Shown here: positions 42,531 to 51,701 of the stretch, piece after piece
How the letters are laid out: each line of letters begins with the position of its first letter
Position numbering within the stretch: position 1 is the stretch's first letter
Source: Haloplanus rubicundus
GTDB lineage: Archaea; Halobacteriota; Halobacteria; Halobacteriales; Haloferacaceae
Length of the DNA stretch: 64,000 nucleotides
Reading direction: 5' to 3'
Assembly: GCF_003342675.1 (NCBI RefSeq)
Contig: NZ_CP031148.1
Span: 1,922,001 to 1,986,000 of the forward strand
Notes under the pieces: generated by a model
The model's database searches: none
What the model saw: the letters and a program-made list of their open reading frames with translations, nothing else
What the model was told of the DNA's origin: nothing
Made by a program: the position numbers and the translations under genes

Positions 42531-43583
42531 ATGGAACGCGAAAACAAGCAGTACGGGTCGTCTCGAAGACGTGTTCTCAAACACACCGGCAGCGCCGTCG
42601 CCGCGGCTAGTCTGATCGCCACGGCAGGATGTGCCGGCGGGAACGGGGGCGGGTCCGGGCCGACGAATCTCCGGTTCAACATTCCGACCAACGACAAGTC
42701 GATCCAAGGAAAGATTCCGGGATGGCTGAAGGAGAACGTGGAAGAGCGCTCCGGCGGGGATCTGACGCTGGAACTGTTCTACAACGGCGAACTCGGTGGG
42801 CAGGTCGAGTCCTTCGAGAACCTCTCCAGTGGAGCCATCGACATGTTCATCACGGGATACTCCATCGCTGGATCGCAGTACGGGCCGGCGGCCATGTTCG
42901 ACGCACCGTACCTCTATGACGACTACGACCACCTGCTCCAGTCGGCGGACCCGAACCACTCGGAGATCGCCGAGCGTGTCGTCTCGAACATGGTCGAGGA
43001 GACGAACATCCGGGTGATCGGAACGGGTATCATGGGCACTCGGCGGTTGACGCTGGCCGACGAGGCCGTCTACCATCCCGACGATCTCGAGGGCAAACAG
43101 GTCCGTGCAGTTCCGGACGAACTGATGTTCGAGACGGTCAACGGACTGGGGGCGAAGGCCGTCAACATCGACTGGTCGGAGCTTCCATCGGCGCTGTCGA
43201 CCGGATCGGTTAGCGGGCAGGAGAACCCCTACAACATCATCTGGAACTCCGGCATCTGGGAGAGCCAGAACTACCTGATGGAGACCGACCACCTCGACCA
43301 GACGCTCCCCGTCTACATCAGCGAACACGCGTGGAGTGAGCTCTCGTCCGATCAGCAGGACATGATGACCGAGGCGATGCTCGAGACACAGGAGACCGCC
43401 CTCGAAGAGCTTCGATCGTCGCTGGGCGACCTCAAAGAGCAGATGGGTGCGGAACTGGAAATCGTCGGTCAGGACCAACTCGACATGGACGCGTTCAGGA
43501 CCTCGGTTCGATCCCGCATCCGGGAGAAGTTCCCCGATTCCGTCGACCTCATCGAAGAGATACGCGGCAGCGAGTACGTCTAA
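42531..43583 (+). CDS. dctP: TRAP transporter substrate-binding protein (DctP)
   Basis: 350 residues. SSRRRVLKHTGSAVAAASLI then ATAGC is a Tat signal with lipobox, so the protein is tethered outside the membrane. LRFNIPTNDKSIQGKIPGW and the ligand-clamp region VIGTGIMGTRRLTLADEAVY near 165 with the conserved Arg, PDDLEGKQVRAVPDEL near 185 and VSGQENPYNIIW near 235 (the DctP Q-E-N-P motif) identify the family. The Arg usually binds a carboxylate, pointing to an organic or sugar acid. Confidence 0.92.
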   Translation: MERENKQYGSSRRRVLKHTGSAVAAASLIATAGCAGGNGGGSGPTNLRFNIPTNDKSIQGKIPGWLKENVEERSGGDLTLELFYNGELGGQVESFENLSSGAIDMFITGYSIAGSQYGPAAMFDAPYLYDDYDHLLQSADPNHSEIAERVVSNMVEETNIRVIGTGIMGTRRLTLADEAVYHPDDLEGKQVRAVPDELMFETVNGLGAKAVNIDWSELPSALSTGSVSGQENPYNIIWNSGIWESQNYLMETDHLDQTLPVYISEHAWSELSSDQQDMMTEAMLETQETALEELRSSLGDLKEQMGAELEIVGQDQLDMDAFRTSVRSRIREKFPDSVDLIEEIRGSEYV

Positions 43584-43589
43584 GTGACC

Positions 43590-44156
43590 ATGGCGGACAA
43601 ACTGACAGCAAGTTCGGCCGACGAGGCTTCCGGCGACGGATCATCCCACGAGACGCTCGTGCGAAACGACGTCCTGAACGGCCTCCTGCAGTTCAAGTAC
43701 ACCGTCGCAGTCGTCTGTTTGTTCGGGGTCACCGTGGCATTGCTCCTCCAGATCGCCACCCGCACGTTGAACGTGAGCGTCCCGGGACTGCAGGCACTGG
43801 CCCAACTCCTCGCGGTCTGGATGGCGTTCCTCTTGATCGGCAATCTCGAAGTCGAGGACAAGCATATCCGGGTCAACTACTTCGCCGAGAAACTCCCGGC
43901 GCCCGTACGGTCGGTCGTCGACATCGCCGTGCTGAGTCTCAGCGCACTCTGGGCGGCGATCATCTTCGTGGCCGCCGTGCTTGGCAGTCTCGCCTCCGCG
44001 GGTACCACCATCCCGACCCTCGGGGTCCCGACGTTCGTCCTCCACGCGGCTCCGCTGTTGGGAATGTTGCTCCTAACGCTCGCGTATCTGGCCAAAATCA
44101 AGACGTCGCTGGCCGAGTGCCTCGGATTCGAGGAGGGGACCCGTGTTAGAAATTAA
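43590..44156 (+). CDS. dctQ: TRAP transporter small permease (DctQ)
   Basis: 188 residues, four membrane helices near 38-58, 68-88, 103-128 and 140-162. VWMAFLLIGNLEVEDKHIRVNYF near residue 75 is the family motif (usually W-x-x-F-L-G-A-x-x-x-x-R-x-x-x-H). A GTG two codons upstream of the ATG is also possible; only six bases separate the dctP stop from that ATG. It overlaps dctM by 14 nt. Confidence 0.9.
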   Translation: MADKLTASSADEASGDGSSHETLVRNDVLNGLLQFKYTVAVVCLFGVTVALLLQIATRTLNVSVPGLQALAQLLAVWMAFLLIGNLEVEDKHIRVNYFAEKLPAPVRSVVDIAVLSLSALWAAIIFVAAVLGSLASAGTTIPTLGVPTFVLHAAPLLGMLLLTLAYLAKIKTSLAECLGFEEGTRVRN

Positions 44157-45432
44157 TCAGGGCCTCTTGGTCTTGCTCGGGTTCGTCGTGCTGATCATGC
44201 TCCGTGCGCCGGTGTTCGTCGCGCTCGGGGCGCCACCGATGGCGTACATCCTGCTGAACGGGTTTCCGCCGGTGTTTCTGTCCCAGCGACTGGTCCGCGT
44301 ACTGGACTCGTACACCCTCCTCTCGATTCCGTTGTTCATCCTCGTCGGAGGGCTGATGAATCACGGCGCGATCACCGACAAGATATTCGCGTTCGCCAAC
44401 AACCTCGTCGGCCACTTCCAAGGCGGGTTGGCGCAAGTAAACATCGTCACGAGCCTCATTTTCTCGGGTATCTCCGGCTCCGCCCTCGCCGACATCGGTG
44501 GCGTCGGGCGCATCTTGATCGAGGCTATGGAGGCCGAGGAGTACGACAGCGACTACGCCGCAGCACTCACGAGTGCCTCCGCGACGGTCGGACCGATCTT
44601 TCCGCCGAGCATCCCGCTGATCATCTTCGGTCTCGTCGCACAGGTCTCGGTACTCTCCCTGTTGCTCGCCGGAGCGATTCCGGCGATTCTGGCGACCGTC
44701 GCGCTGATGATCAGTACGGCTTGGATCGCCCGTCAGCGGGATCTCCCACAACACAACGAGCGCGCGGACACTGACCAGATCCTGTCGTCGTTCGTGGAGG
44801 CGCTGCCGGCGTTGCTCACACCCGTCGTGTTGCTCGGCGGCATGTTTCTCGGCTTCTTCGGCCCGACGGAGTCGGCCGCCGTCACCTGTGCGTACATCAT
44901 CCTCATCAACACCGTCTGGTACCGCATCGTCAGGGTGGATTACATCTGGTCTGCCGGACTCGAGACGGCCAAGACGACCGGGACGATCATCGTCATTCTC
45001 GCGGCCGCTGGACTGTTTAGCTGGGTGATCGCTGCCGAGAACGTCGACGCTCTCTTCGCGACGTATCTGTTTTCGATTTCGCAGAATCCCGTCGTCGTCT
45101 TGCTACTGGTGAACGTCCTGTTGATCTTCCTCGGCCTGTTCCTCGAACCGATCGCGGCGATGATCATGTCCATTCCCATCGTCGTCCCGCCGCTCGTCGA
45201 ACTCGGCTTCGATCCCGTCCACGTGGGCGTCGTCGTCGTGTTCAACCTCATGGTCGGACTGCTGACGCCACCGCTCGGGCTGTCGATTTTCCTCTCGGCG
45301 GACATCGCCAACACACCCGTCGAGCGGGTGATTCAGCAGGTGAAGCCGTACTACGTCGTTCTCGTCGTCGTCTTACTCATCCTCAGCTACGTGCCTGCGC
45401 TCAGCTTGCTTCTCCCGAACTTCGCACTGTGA
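44143..45432 (+). CDS. dctM: TRAP transporter large permease (DctM)
   Basis: 429 residues, about 12 helices. GTG start inside dctQ. ISGSALADIGGVGRILIEAM near residue 105 and ATVGPIFPPSIPLIIFGLV near 147 are the substrate/sodium-binding repeats; FLGFFGPTESAAVTCAYI near 235 and LGLFLEPIAAMIMSIPIVVPPL near 328 are the symmetric second set. With DctP and DctQ it imports a carboxylate using a sodium gradient. A strong hairpin follows the stop codon directly. Confidence 0.94.
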   Translation: MLEINQGLLVLLGFVVLIMLRAPVFVALGAPPMAYILLNGFPPVFLSQRLVRVLDSYTLLSIPLFILVGGLMNHGAITDKIFAFANNLVGHFQGGLAQVNIVTSLIFSGISGSALADIGGVGRILIEAMEAEEYDSDYAAALTSASATVGPIFPPSIPLIIFGLVAQVSVLSLLLAGAIPAILATVALMISTAWIARQRDLPQHNERADTDQILSSFVEALPALLTPVVLLGGMFLGFFGPTESAAVTCAYIILINTVWYRIVRVDYIWSAGLETAKTTGTIIVILAAAGLFSWVIAAENVDALFATYLFSISQNPVVVLLLVNVLLIFLGLFLEPIAAMIMSIPIVVPPLVELGFDPVHVGVVVVFNLMVGLLTPPLGLSIFLSADIANTPVERVIQQVKPYYVVLVVVLLILSYVPALSLLLPNFAL

Positions 45433-45433
45433 C

Positions 45434-45455
45434 GTGTTCGGTTCGCTCCGAACAC
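45434..45455 (+). terminator. Hairpin directly after dctM
   Basis: GTGTTCGG-TTCGCT-CCGAACAC begins one base after the dctM stop. The eight-base stem is perfect. It probably terminates or protects the TRAP operon mRNA; the following lhr gene starts 35 bp later. Confidence 0.6.
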
Positions 45456-45489
45456 AACCCACTTGATCGTCCGCCCCAACTCACGACCG

Positions 45490-48219
45490 ATGGATCGGTC
45501 GACCGACGGGGAGACGGACCCGCTGGCAGGCGTGGACGTGCTAGACGGCGTCGATGCAGCAGCGGCGGCCGATACGGACGTCCTCTCGCTGCTCGACCCC
45601 GCCGTCCGCGACTGGTGGGTCGACCAGTTCGGCGCGTTCGTCTCCGAGAACGGCGGCTTCTTCACGCCACCACAGCGCGAGGCCATCCCGCTGGTCCACG
45701 AGGGGCGAAACACCCTCGTCTGCGCACCGACGGGGAGCGGCAAGACCCTCGCATCCTTCACCGCCATCATCAACGAACTGTTCCGCCGGGAGCGAAACGG
45801 GGGCCTCGACAACGCGGTCTACTGCCTCTACATCTCGCCGCTGAAGGCCCTCGCCAACGACGTCCACCGGAACTTGGCCGACCCTCTCGACGGCATCCGC
45901 GAGCGGCTGGCCGAGCGCGGCGAGTCGACGGAGGTGCGCCACGCCATCCGCCACGGCGACACCGCCGACGCCGAGCGACGGGGGATGCTCTCGGAGACGC
46001 CACACATCCTCAACACGACGCCCGAGACGCTCGCCATCCTCCTCAACTCGCCGAAGTTTCGGGAGAAGCTGCGGAGCGTCGAGTACGTCGTCGTCGACGA
46101 GATTCACGCGCTCGCGGCGAACAAGCGGGGGACACACCTCTCGGTGTCGCTGGAACGCCTCGAACGCCTTGCCGACGGCTCGCCGACCCGCATCGGCTGT
46201 TCGGCGACCGTCGAACCCCTCGACACGATGGCCGAGTTCCTCGTCGGCTGCGAGGACGGGACGCCCCGCGACTGCGAGGTGGTCGACGCCCGCTTCGCCC
46301 GCGAGTTCGACCTGGAGGTGGACTGTCCGGTCGACGACTTGGTGGGCACGCCGGGCGAGGTGGTCCGGAGTCGGTTCTACGAGCAACTGCACGACCTGAT
46401 CGCCGACCACACCAACACGCTCGTGTTCACGAACACGCGGTCTGGCGCCGAGCGAACCCTGCAGGCGCTCCGGGAGCGCTTCGACTACGACGAGTCGAAC
46501 TCCGCCTGTCACCACGGCAGTCTCTCGGCGGACCGCCGGAACGCGGTGGAGGCCGGTCTCAAGGAGGGCGACTTCGACGTGGTCACCACCTCGACCAGCC
46601 TCGAACTCGGCGTCGACATGCCCCACGTCGACCTCGTGGTGCAGGTCGGGTCACCCAAATCCGTGGCCGCGCTCCTCCAGCGTGTGGGCCGCGCCGGCCA
46701 CCAGGTCGGGCAGGTCGTCGAGGGCCGGGTGATCGCCCTCGACCGCGACGACCTGGTGGAGTCGGCGGTGATGGTCCGCAAAGCCGAGTCGGGGTTCGTC
46801 GACCGCGTGTTCGTCCCGGAAAACGCCTACGACGTGGCCGCTCAGCACGTCTACGGCATGGCGATCAACGCCGTCCGGCGGGAGAGTGCGGTGCGCGAGA
46901 CCCTCCGCCGGGCCTACCCCTACCGTGACTTCTCGGACGCGCGGTTCGAGACGCTGTTTCGCTACCTCACCGCCGACTACGAGGGGTTAGAGGAGCGCAA
47001 CGTCTACGCGAAGATCTGGCGGGACACGAACGACCCGCCCGACGGCGACCACCACTACCCGGACTTCACGGTTGGCGAGCCCCTGATCGGCAAGCGCGGC
47101 CGCCTCGCGCGGATGATCTACCTGACGAACGTCGGCACCATCCCCGACTCCTTCTCGTGTGACGTGTTCGTCCGCGGCGGCGACGAGTGGGTGGGCGAAC
47201 TCGACGAAGACTACCTCGACACGCTCGACTCGGGCGACGTGTTCGTCATCGGCGGCGAGCGCTTCGAGTTCCGGTATCGCCGAGGGTCGAAGGTGTACGT
47301 CGACCGGACGAGCGCGCGCCCGACGGTGCCGTCGTGGTACTCCGAGCGCCTGCCGCTCGCCTACGACCTCGCCCGCGAAATCCTCGCCTTCCAGCGGGAT
47401 CTGCTGGACCGACTCGACTCGGGCGGCGTACCCGCCGTTCGGGTCTGGCTCCGCGAGTCGCCGCTCTCGGAGCGGGCGGTGCGCGCAGTCACCCGACTCT
47501 ACGACCAGCAGGTTGCCTTCGCCGGGTCGGAGAGCGTCTCGACGCCGGAACGGATCGCGGTCGAGGAGGAGCGCGACCGCGAGGAGTACCGCCGGCGCTA
47601 CTACGTCCACACCCTCTACGGGCGGCGGTTCAACGACGGTCTCTCCCGGCTGCTCGCGGCCGCCTGTGCGAGCGAGTCGAACGCCTCGGTCACCGTCGCC
47701 GTCGCGGACAACGGCTTCGTCCTCTCGATGCCGCTGAACCGCCGGGTCGACGCGGCCGGCATCCTGCGGGGACTGGACCCTGCGGACGCCCGTGCGGACC
47801 TCCGGGACGCGCTCCGGGGGACCGACCTCAGACAGCGCTACTTCCGCATCGACGCCACGCGCTCGCTCATGATCCTGAAGCGGTACAAGGGACACGAAAA
47901 GTCGGCGGCCCGCCAGCAGGTCGAGAGCGAGACGCTGCTCTCGCTGGCCGACGACCTGGACGACTTCGCCGTCGTCGAGGAGACGGACCGGGAGTTACTG
48001 GAGGACAAACTCCACGTCGCGGGGATCGAGGCCGTCCTGGCGCGGATTCGGGCGGGGGAGGTCGAGGTGGTGGAACACACGGTCGAGACGCCGACGCCCC
48101 GCGCGTTCGGGCTGGCGACCCTCGCCGCCACCGACACGGTCCTCGCCGAGGACGAGAGCGCGGCGCTTCGGGACTTCCACGAGCGGGTGGTGGCCGAAAT
48201 CGAAGGCGCGGACGACTAA
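45490..48219 (+). CDS. Lhr-type superfamily 2 DNA/RNA helicase
   Basis: 909 residues. Q-motif FTPPQREAIPLVHEG near 58, Walker A CAPTGSGKTLASF near 77, YISPLKALANDVHRNL, DEIH box VVVDEIHALAANKRGTHL near 200, SATVEPLDTMAEFL near 237, and the RecA2 motifs TNTRSGAERTLQALR near 315, TSTSLELGVDMPHVD near 365 and LLQRVGRAGHQVG near 395. The long C-terminal part is the Lhr winged-helix and beta-sheet core. Archaeal Lhr2-like proteins act on branched DNA/RNA hybrids in repair. The ATG at 45490 is preferred to a GTG/ATG slightly upstream. Confidence 0.9.
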   Translation: MDRSTDGETDPLAGVDVLDGVDAAAAADTDVLSLLDPAVRDWWVDQFGAFVSENGGFFTPPQREAIPLVHEGRNTLVCAPTGSGKTLASFTAIINELFRRERNGGLDNAVYCLYISPLKALANDVHRNLADPLDGIRERLAERGESTEVRHAIRHGDTADAERRGMLSETPHILNTTPETLAILLNSPKFREKLRSVEYVVVDEIHALAANKRGTHLSVSLERLERLADGSPTRIGCSATVEPLDTMAEFLVGCEDGTPRDCEVVDARFAREFDLEVDCPVDDLVGTPGEVVRSRFYEQLHDLIADHTNTLVFTNTRSGAERTLQALRERFDYDESNSACHHGSLSADRRNAVEAGLKEGDFDVVTTSTSLELGVDMPHVDLVVQVGSPKSVAALLQRVGRAGHQVGQVVEGRVIALDRDDLVESAVMVRKAESGFVDRVFVPENAYDVAAQHVYGMAINAVRRESAVRETLRRAYPYRDFSDARFETLFRYLTADYEGLEERNVYAKIWRDTNDPPDGDHHYPDFTVGEPLIGKRGRLARMIYLTNVGTIPDSFSCDVFVRGGDEWVGELDEDYLDTLDSGDVFVIGGERFEFRYRRGSKVYVDRTSARPTVPSWYSERLPLAYDLAREILAFQRDLLDRLDSGGVPAVRVWLRESPLSERAVRAVTRLYDQQVAFAGSESVSTPERIAVEEERDREEYRRRYYVHTLYGRRFNDGLSRLLAAACASESNASVTVAVADNGFVLSMPLNRRVDAAGILRGLDPADARADLRDALRGTDLRQRYFRIDATRSLMILKRYKGHEKSAARQQVESETLLSLADDLDDFAVVEETDRELLEDKLHVAGIEAVLARIRAGEVEVVEHTVETPTPRAFGLATLAATDTVLAEDESAALRDFHERVVAEIEGADD

Positions 48220-49439
48220 GCCGACACCAACAGCGTGTTCAGGGCATCCGGGACGACCAACACGTCGCAGCCCGGGTCGACCGCGTCCTCGACACGGTCG
48301 GCGGCGTGGAGCAGGCACTCCTCGACCACCTCGGGACGTTCGCTGTTCGTGACGTACACGTCCGCCTCGCGGAGGGTGCGGGCGACGACGAACGCCCGCT
48401 GTGCGCCGGGGTCGTAGCCGGCGCGCATCGCCTCGTACAGCGCGTCTGCGCTCGTCGCCGTCCGCAGGCGCTCGTAGAAGCGCCGCTCGCCCGTCCCCTC
48501 GCCGACGCCCTCCGGCAAGCGCGCGGGGACGACGACCCGGCCTCCCGGGCGGACGGGGTTGTGGTCGCCGAGGACGAGGTAGGTCGGGGCGCGGGTCGTC
48601 TGGTAGAGGTTGGCGTCTTTCGGCGCGCCGACGCCGCCGATCACGGCGTCGAAGGTGTCCGAGAGGGGCACCGAGAGCGCCGCCCGGGCCGTCTCGGCGA
48701 GGTCGGCGACCACCGCCCGGGGCCGGCCGGCGCTCGCGCCGAGGAAGCCGTTCGGACCCTTCGTCACGTTGAGACAGAAGTCGAGACCGATAGCGTCGCC
48801 CGCGCGGTCGACGACCTCGCGGAACGGGTTGTCCTCGATCCGGCCGAGGCGCACGTTCGGGTGCGAGAGCACCTCGGGGCCGTGGGTGTAGCCGATCAGT
48901 GAGCCGTCACCCGCGCCGATGGCGGCGGTCTTCGCGCCGCCCGAGAAGCCCGCGTACTGGTGGGGTTCGACCATGCCCGTCGAGAGCAGGCAGTCCGCCT
49001 CGGCGACGAGGGGGTGGACGCGAACGGGAACTGCCTCGCCGTTCAGACCGTCGACAGTTCCCACCTCGACCGTCGCCTCGGGGTCGTGGTTCACCGCGAG
49101 GTCGGCGTACTCGCCCAGTCCCGCGCGGAGTTCGGCGTCGGTCATCGGCCGGTGCAGGCCGAGGCCGACGAGGATCGACACCTCGCAGTCGGGCAGGCGG
49201 TCCAGCATCGCCTCGACCAACACGTCGTCCGGCGTCGCACGCGTCACGTCGGTGACGACGACGGTCACGTCGTCGCCGGGGTCGACGAGGGTCCCGAGCG
49301 ACGGCCCGTGGGGGTCGTCGAGGGCCGCCCGCGCCGCCGCGGCCGGATCGACCGTCTCGCCGCCGGGGCGCTCGACGGTCCGGACTTCGCAGTCGGGCAA
49401 CGACATGTCGACCGTCCCGGTGCCGAGCGGGAGTTGCAT
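48216..49439 (-). CDS. LarA-like nickel-dependent racemase (DUF2088 family)
   Basis: 407 residues. VVVTDVTRATPDDVL near residue 58 is the D-x-T-R-x-x-P motif; GLGLHRPMTDAEL near 90 and NHDP near 112 supply histidines; MVEPHQYAGFSGGAKTAAIG near 155 has the His and the Lys that holds the nickel-pincer cofactor. LarA interconverts L- and D-lactate; many homologues racemise other 2-hydroxyacids. The NPN cofactor genes larB, larC and larE are not in the window. A shared CTAA tetramer (48216-48219) is the stop on both strands with lhr. Confidence 0.82.
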   Translation of the reverse strand: MQLPLGTGTVDMSLPDCEVRTVERPGGETVDPAAAARAALDDPHGPSLGTLVDPGDDVTVVVTDVTRATPDDVLVEAMLDRLPDCEVSILVGLGLHRPMTDAELRAGLGEYADLAVNHDPEATVEVGTVDGLNGEAVPVRVHPLVAEADCLLSTGMVEPHQYAGFSGGAKTAAIGAGDGSLIGYTHGPEVLSHPNVRLGRIEDNPFREVVDRAGDAIGLDFCLNVTKGPNGFLGASAGRPRAVVADLAETARAALSVPLSDTFDAVIGGVGAPKDANLYQTTRAPTYLVLGDHNPVRPGGRVVVPARLPEGVGEGTGERRFYERLRTATSADALYEAMRAGYDPGAQRAFVVARTLREADVYVTNSERPEVVEECLLHAADRVEDAVDPGCDVLVVPDALNTLLVSA

Positions 49440-49557
49440 ACCTTCGCTGGTGTGGCACTGTCCCTCAACCTGTCGGTCACAGTCGGCTCGTGGTTGGATG
49501 CGTGGCGTCGAGTCAGCGCACGCCGTACGTGCTCGGTGTCCCTCACGACTGCGCGGT

Positions 49558-50790
49558 TCAGTACCACGTTCCATCCCCTCTGGTCACGTCGCCGTCTTCT
49601 CCCGCCACCGATTTGACGACCCGGACGAGCAGTCGTTCGGAGAACCCCGCGACGAACGACAGGCTGAACACCAGTGCGACCGAGAGAGTGGTCCCCAGGT
49701 TGAGGGTCAGTATCCCGGTCGTCGCGTCGCCGTCGAGCGAGACGACTCCGGATAGCAAAAAGAGAAACAGCATCAGCGCGGCGACGCCGCCGGTGGCGAG
49801 CCGAGCGATCGCGAACCAGACCGTCCCAGCCTGTTCCGGAATTCTCGACTCCCGAAGTTCCCGGGAGAGGGATAGAATTCCGCTGACGGAGGCACCCATG
49901 ATCCCCAACACCACGATGAGAACGAGCACGATCAGTTGCGCGAACGTCGGCAATCCGACGAGTCCGGACACCGGCGACTGGAGCAACTCGATGCGGTCGA
50001 CCAACCCCTCTCCTTCCCGCAGGGGGATGCTGAGGAACGCGACGATGAAGGTGATCGCCGATACCGCCATGATGACGATAAACGACCGGAGGTGGATCTC
50101 CAGTATCCGGCCGGTCAACCGCTGGTCGACGTAAAATTCGTGGAGAACGTGCATCGCAGCCCCCACCCGATCCGCAGTCAGTCGACCTGCCTGCTCGGTC
50201 GCCGGCGCCTGTTCGCCATAGTTGCCCACGTCACCGAGGATGTTCTGGATCGCCTCCTTTCGGGGCGGGTCGAGACGGAGCAGTCCGTTGCGAGCGGCCA
50301 GCCCCGCCGCCTCGAGTTTGATACTCTGTGCCTGCATCTCGAGGTACTCCCCGCCGAGTCCTTCGAGACCGAACAGTTCCATCCGGCGGGCCGCGTAGAA
50401 CTCTCGCCAGAACGTCACCTTGTCGCCGTCCTCCAGCGCCATCCGCGCCTGCCTGACGTGGAGGTACGCGAGCGCGCCCCACTCTGTCGACGCCTCGGGA
50501 AGCGTCCGAACGGACTCACCACCGAACGGGGAGCGAATCTCGGGCATCGGTCCCTCTCGTGAGGATTCCAACGCCGCCGTGAAGTCGCCCCCTTCCTCCC
50601 GCCCCGCCTCGCCGGCGACCAGTCGCTCCAGTTCACGGATTTCGCCCGAAAGCTGAGACAGCAATCGCCAGAGCTTCGCCGAGGGCACTGACGAAACCGT
50701 GAGCAGTCCGGCCACGGTCGACCGTAGTCGACTCCAGACCGCCGGTCCAGTCCCGTCGGCGCCGTCCACATCGTTCCTGTCTGGTATCAT
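49558..50790 (-). CDS. Membrane protein with long soluble N-terminal helical domain, unknown function
   Basis: 410 residues. Residues 1-220 are soluble and helical, with a coiled-coil-like region (WRLLSQLSGEIRELERLVAGE) and a helix-rich repeat-like segment (LHVRQARMALEDGDKVTFWREFYAARRMEL). Four membrane helices lie near 238-258, 285-305, 330-352 and 365-387. The layout is of a membrane sensor or channel-like protein. I do not recognise a family. It is not obviously part of an operon. Confidence 0.72.
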   Translation of the reverse strand: MIPDRNDVDGADGTGPAVWSRLRSTVAGLLTVSSVPSAKLWRLLSQLSGEIRELERLVAGEAGREEGGDFTAALESSREGPMPEIRSPFGGESVRTLPEASTEWGALAYLHVRQARMALEDGDKVTFWREFYAARRMELFGLEGLGGEYLEMQAQSIKLEAAGLAARNGLLRLDPPRKEAIQNILGDVGNYGEQAPATEQAGRLTADRVGAAMHVLHEFYVDQRLTGRILEIHLRSFIVIMAVSAITFIVAFLSIPLREGEGLVDRIELLQSPVSGLVGLPTFAQLIVLVLIVVLGIMGASVSGILSLSRELRESRIPEQAGTVWFAIARLATGGVAALMLFLFLLSGVVSLDGDATTGILTLNLGTTLSVALVFSLSFVAGFSERLLVRVVKSVAGEDGDVTRGDGTWY

Positions 50791-50963
50791 GCGATCCCCC
50801 ACCGACTCGTAACCTCGCCCGGATCGGACGAAGGCCCCCACCTACCAGCTACCCGATCGGCACCCGATCGGAGATACGCTACGACGGTATTTTAGTGTGT
50901 GGTGTGGTGACACGAATCACTCCCGCCGAAATCTTTTGCAATTCGGTAACACACGTCTATTCC

Positions 50964-51701
50964 ATGCGACCGAAGACGTGCGTGGTCACGGGGGCATCGA
51001 AGGGGATCGGTCGCGGCATCGCCGAGCGACTCGGCGCGGACGGCTGCGACGTCGTCGTCAACTACCGGAGTTCCGAGGCCGCGGCGGCCGAAACCGTCGA
51101 CCGCGTCGAGGCGGCCGGCGGGTCGGCCATCGCGGTCCAGGCCGACGTGACGAACCTCGCGGAGGTCGAGGCGATGCGCGACGAGGCTCACGAGTCGTTC
51201 GGCCCGGTGGACGTCCTCGTGAACAACGCCGGCATCACACAGGACGTCCGGTTCACGGAGATGTCCCACGAGGAGTGGGACACCGTCCTCGACGTCCACC
51301 TCGACGGCACCTTCCACTGCACGCAGGCGTTCTACGACGACCTGGCCGACGCCGAGGAGGGTCGCCTCGTCAACATCTCCAGCATCATCGGCAAGGAGGG
51401 GAACTTCGGGCAAGCGAACTACGCGACGGCCAAGGCGGGCATCTTCGGGTTCACCCGGACGCTGGCGCTCGAACTCGCGTCCACGGGGTCGACCGCCAAC
51501 TGCGTCGCCCCGGGATTCGTCCTGACCAGCATGGTCGAGGAACTCCCCGACGACATCAAAGAGACCATCCGCGCGGACACGCCGCTCGGTCGACTGGGAA
51601 CCGTCGAGGAGATCGCCGACGTCGTCACCTTCCTCGCCAGCGACCGGTCCTCCTTCATCACCGGCGAGGTCATCGACGTGAACGGCGGCAAGGACCTCTA
51701 G
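50964..51701 (+). CDS. phaB: Short-chain dehydrogenase, acetoacetyl-CoA reductase (PhaB/FabG) type
   Basis: 245 residues. TGASKGIGRGIAERLG binds the cofactor, NNAG in VLVNNAGITQD near 88, catalytic Ser in ISSIIGKEGNFGQANY and YATAK at about 152-156. HCTQAFYDDL and FGQANYATAKAGIFGFTRTLALE follow the PhaB pattern. In haloarchaea such enzymes make (R)-3-hydroxyacyl-CoA for polyhydroxyalkanoate. No pha synthase is nearby, so other keto substrates remain possible. It shares the CTAG tetramer at 51698-51701 as stop with the convergent helicase gene. Confidence 0.85.
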   Translation: MRPKTCVVTGASKGIGRGIAERLGADGCDVVVNYRSSEAAAAETVDRVEAAGGSAIAVQADVTNLAEVEAMRDEAHESFGPVDVLVNNAGITQDVRFTEMSHEEWDTVLDVHLDGTFHCTQAFYDDLADAEEGRLVNISSIIGKEGNFGQANYATAKAGIFGFTRTLALELASTGSTANCVAPGFVLTSMVEELPDDIKETIRADTPLGRLGTVEEIADVVTFLASDRSSFITGEVIDVNGGKDL

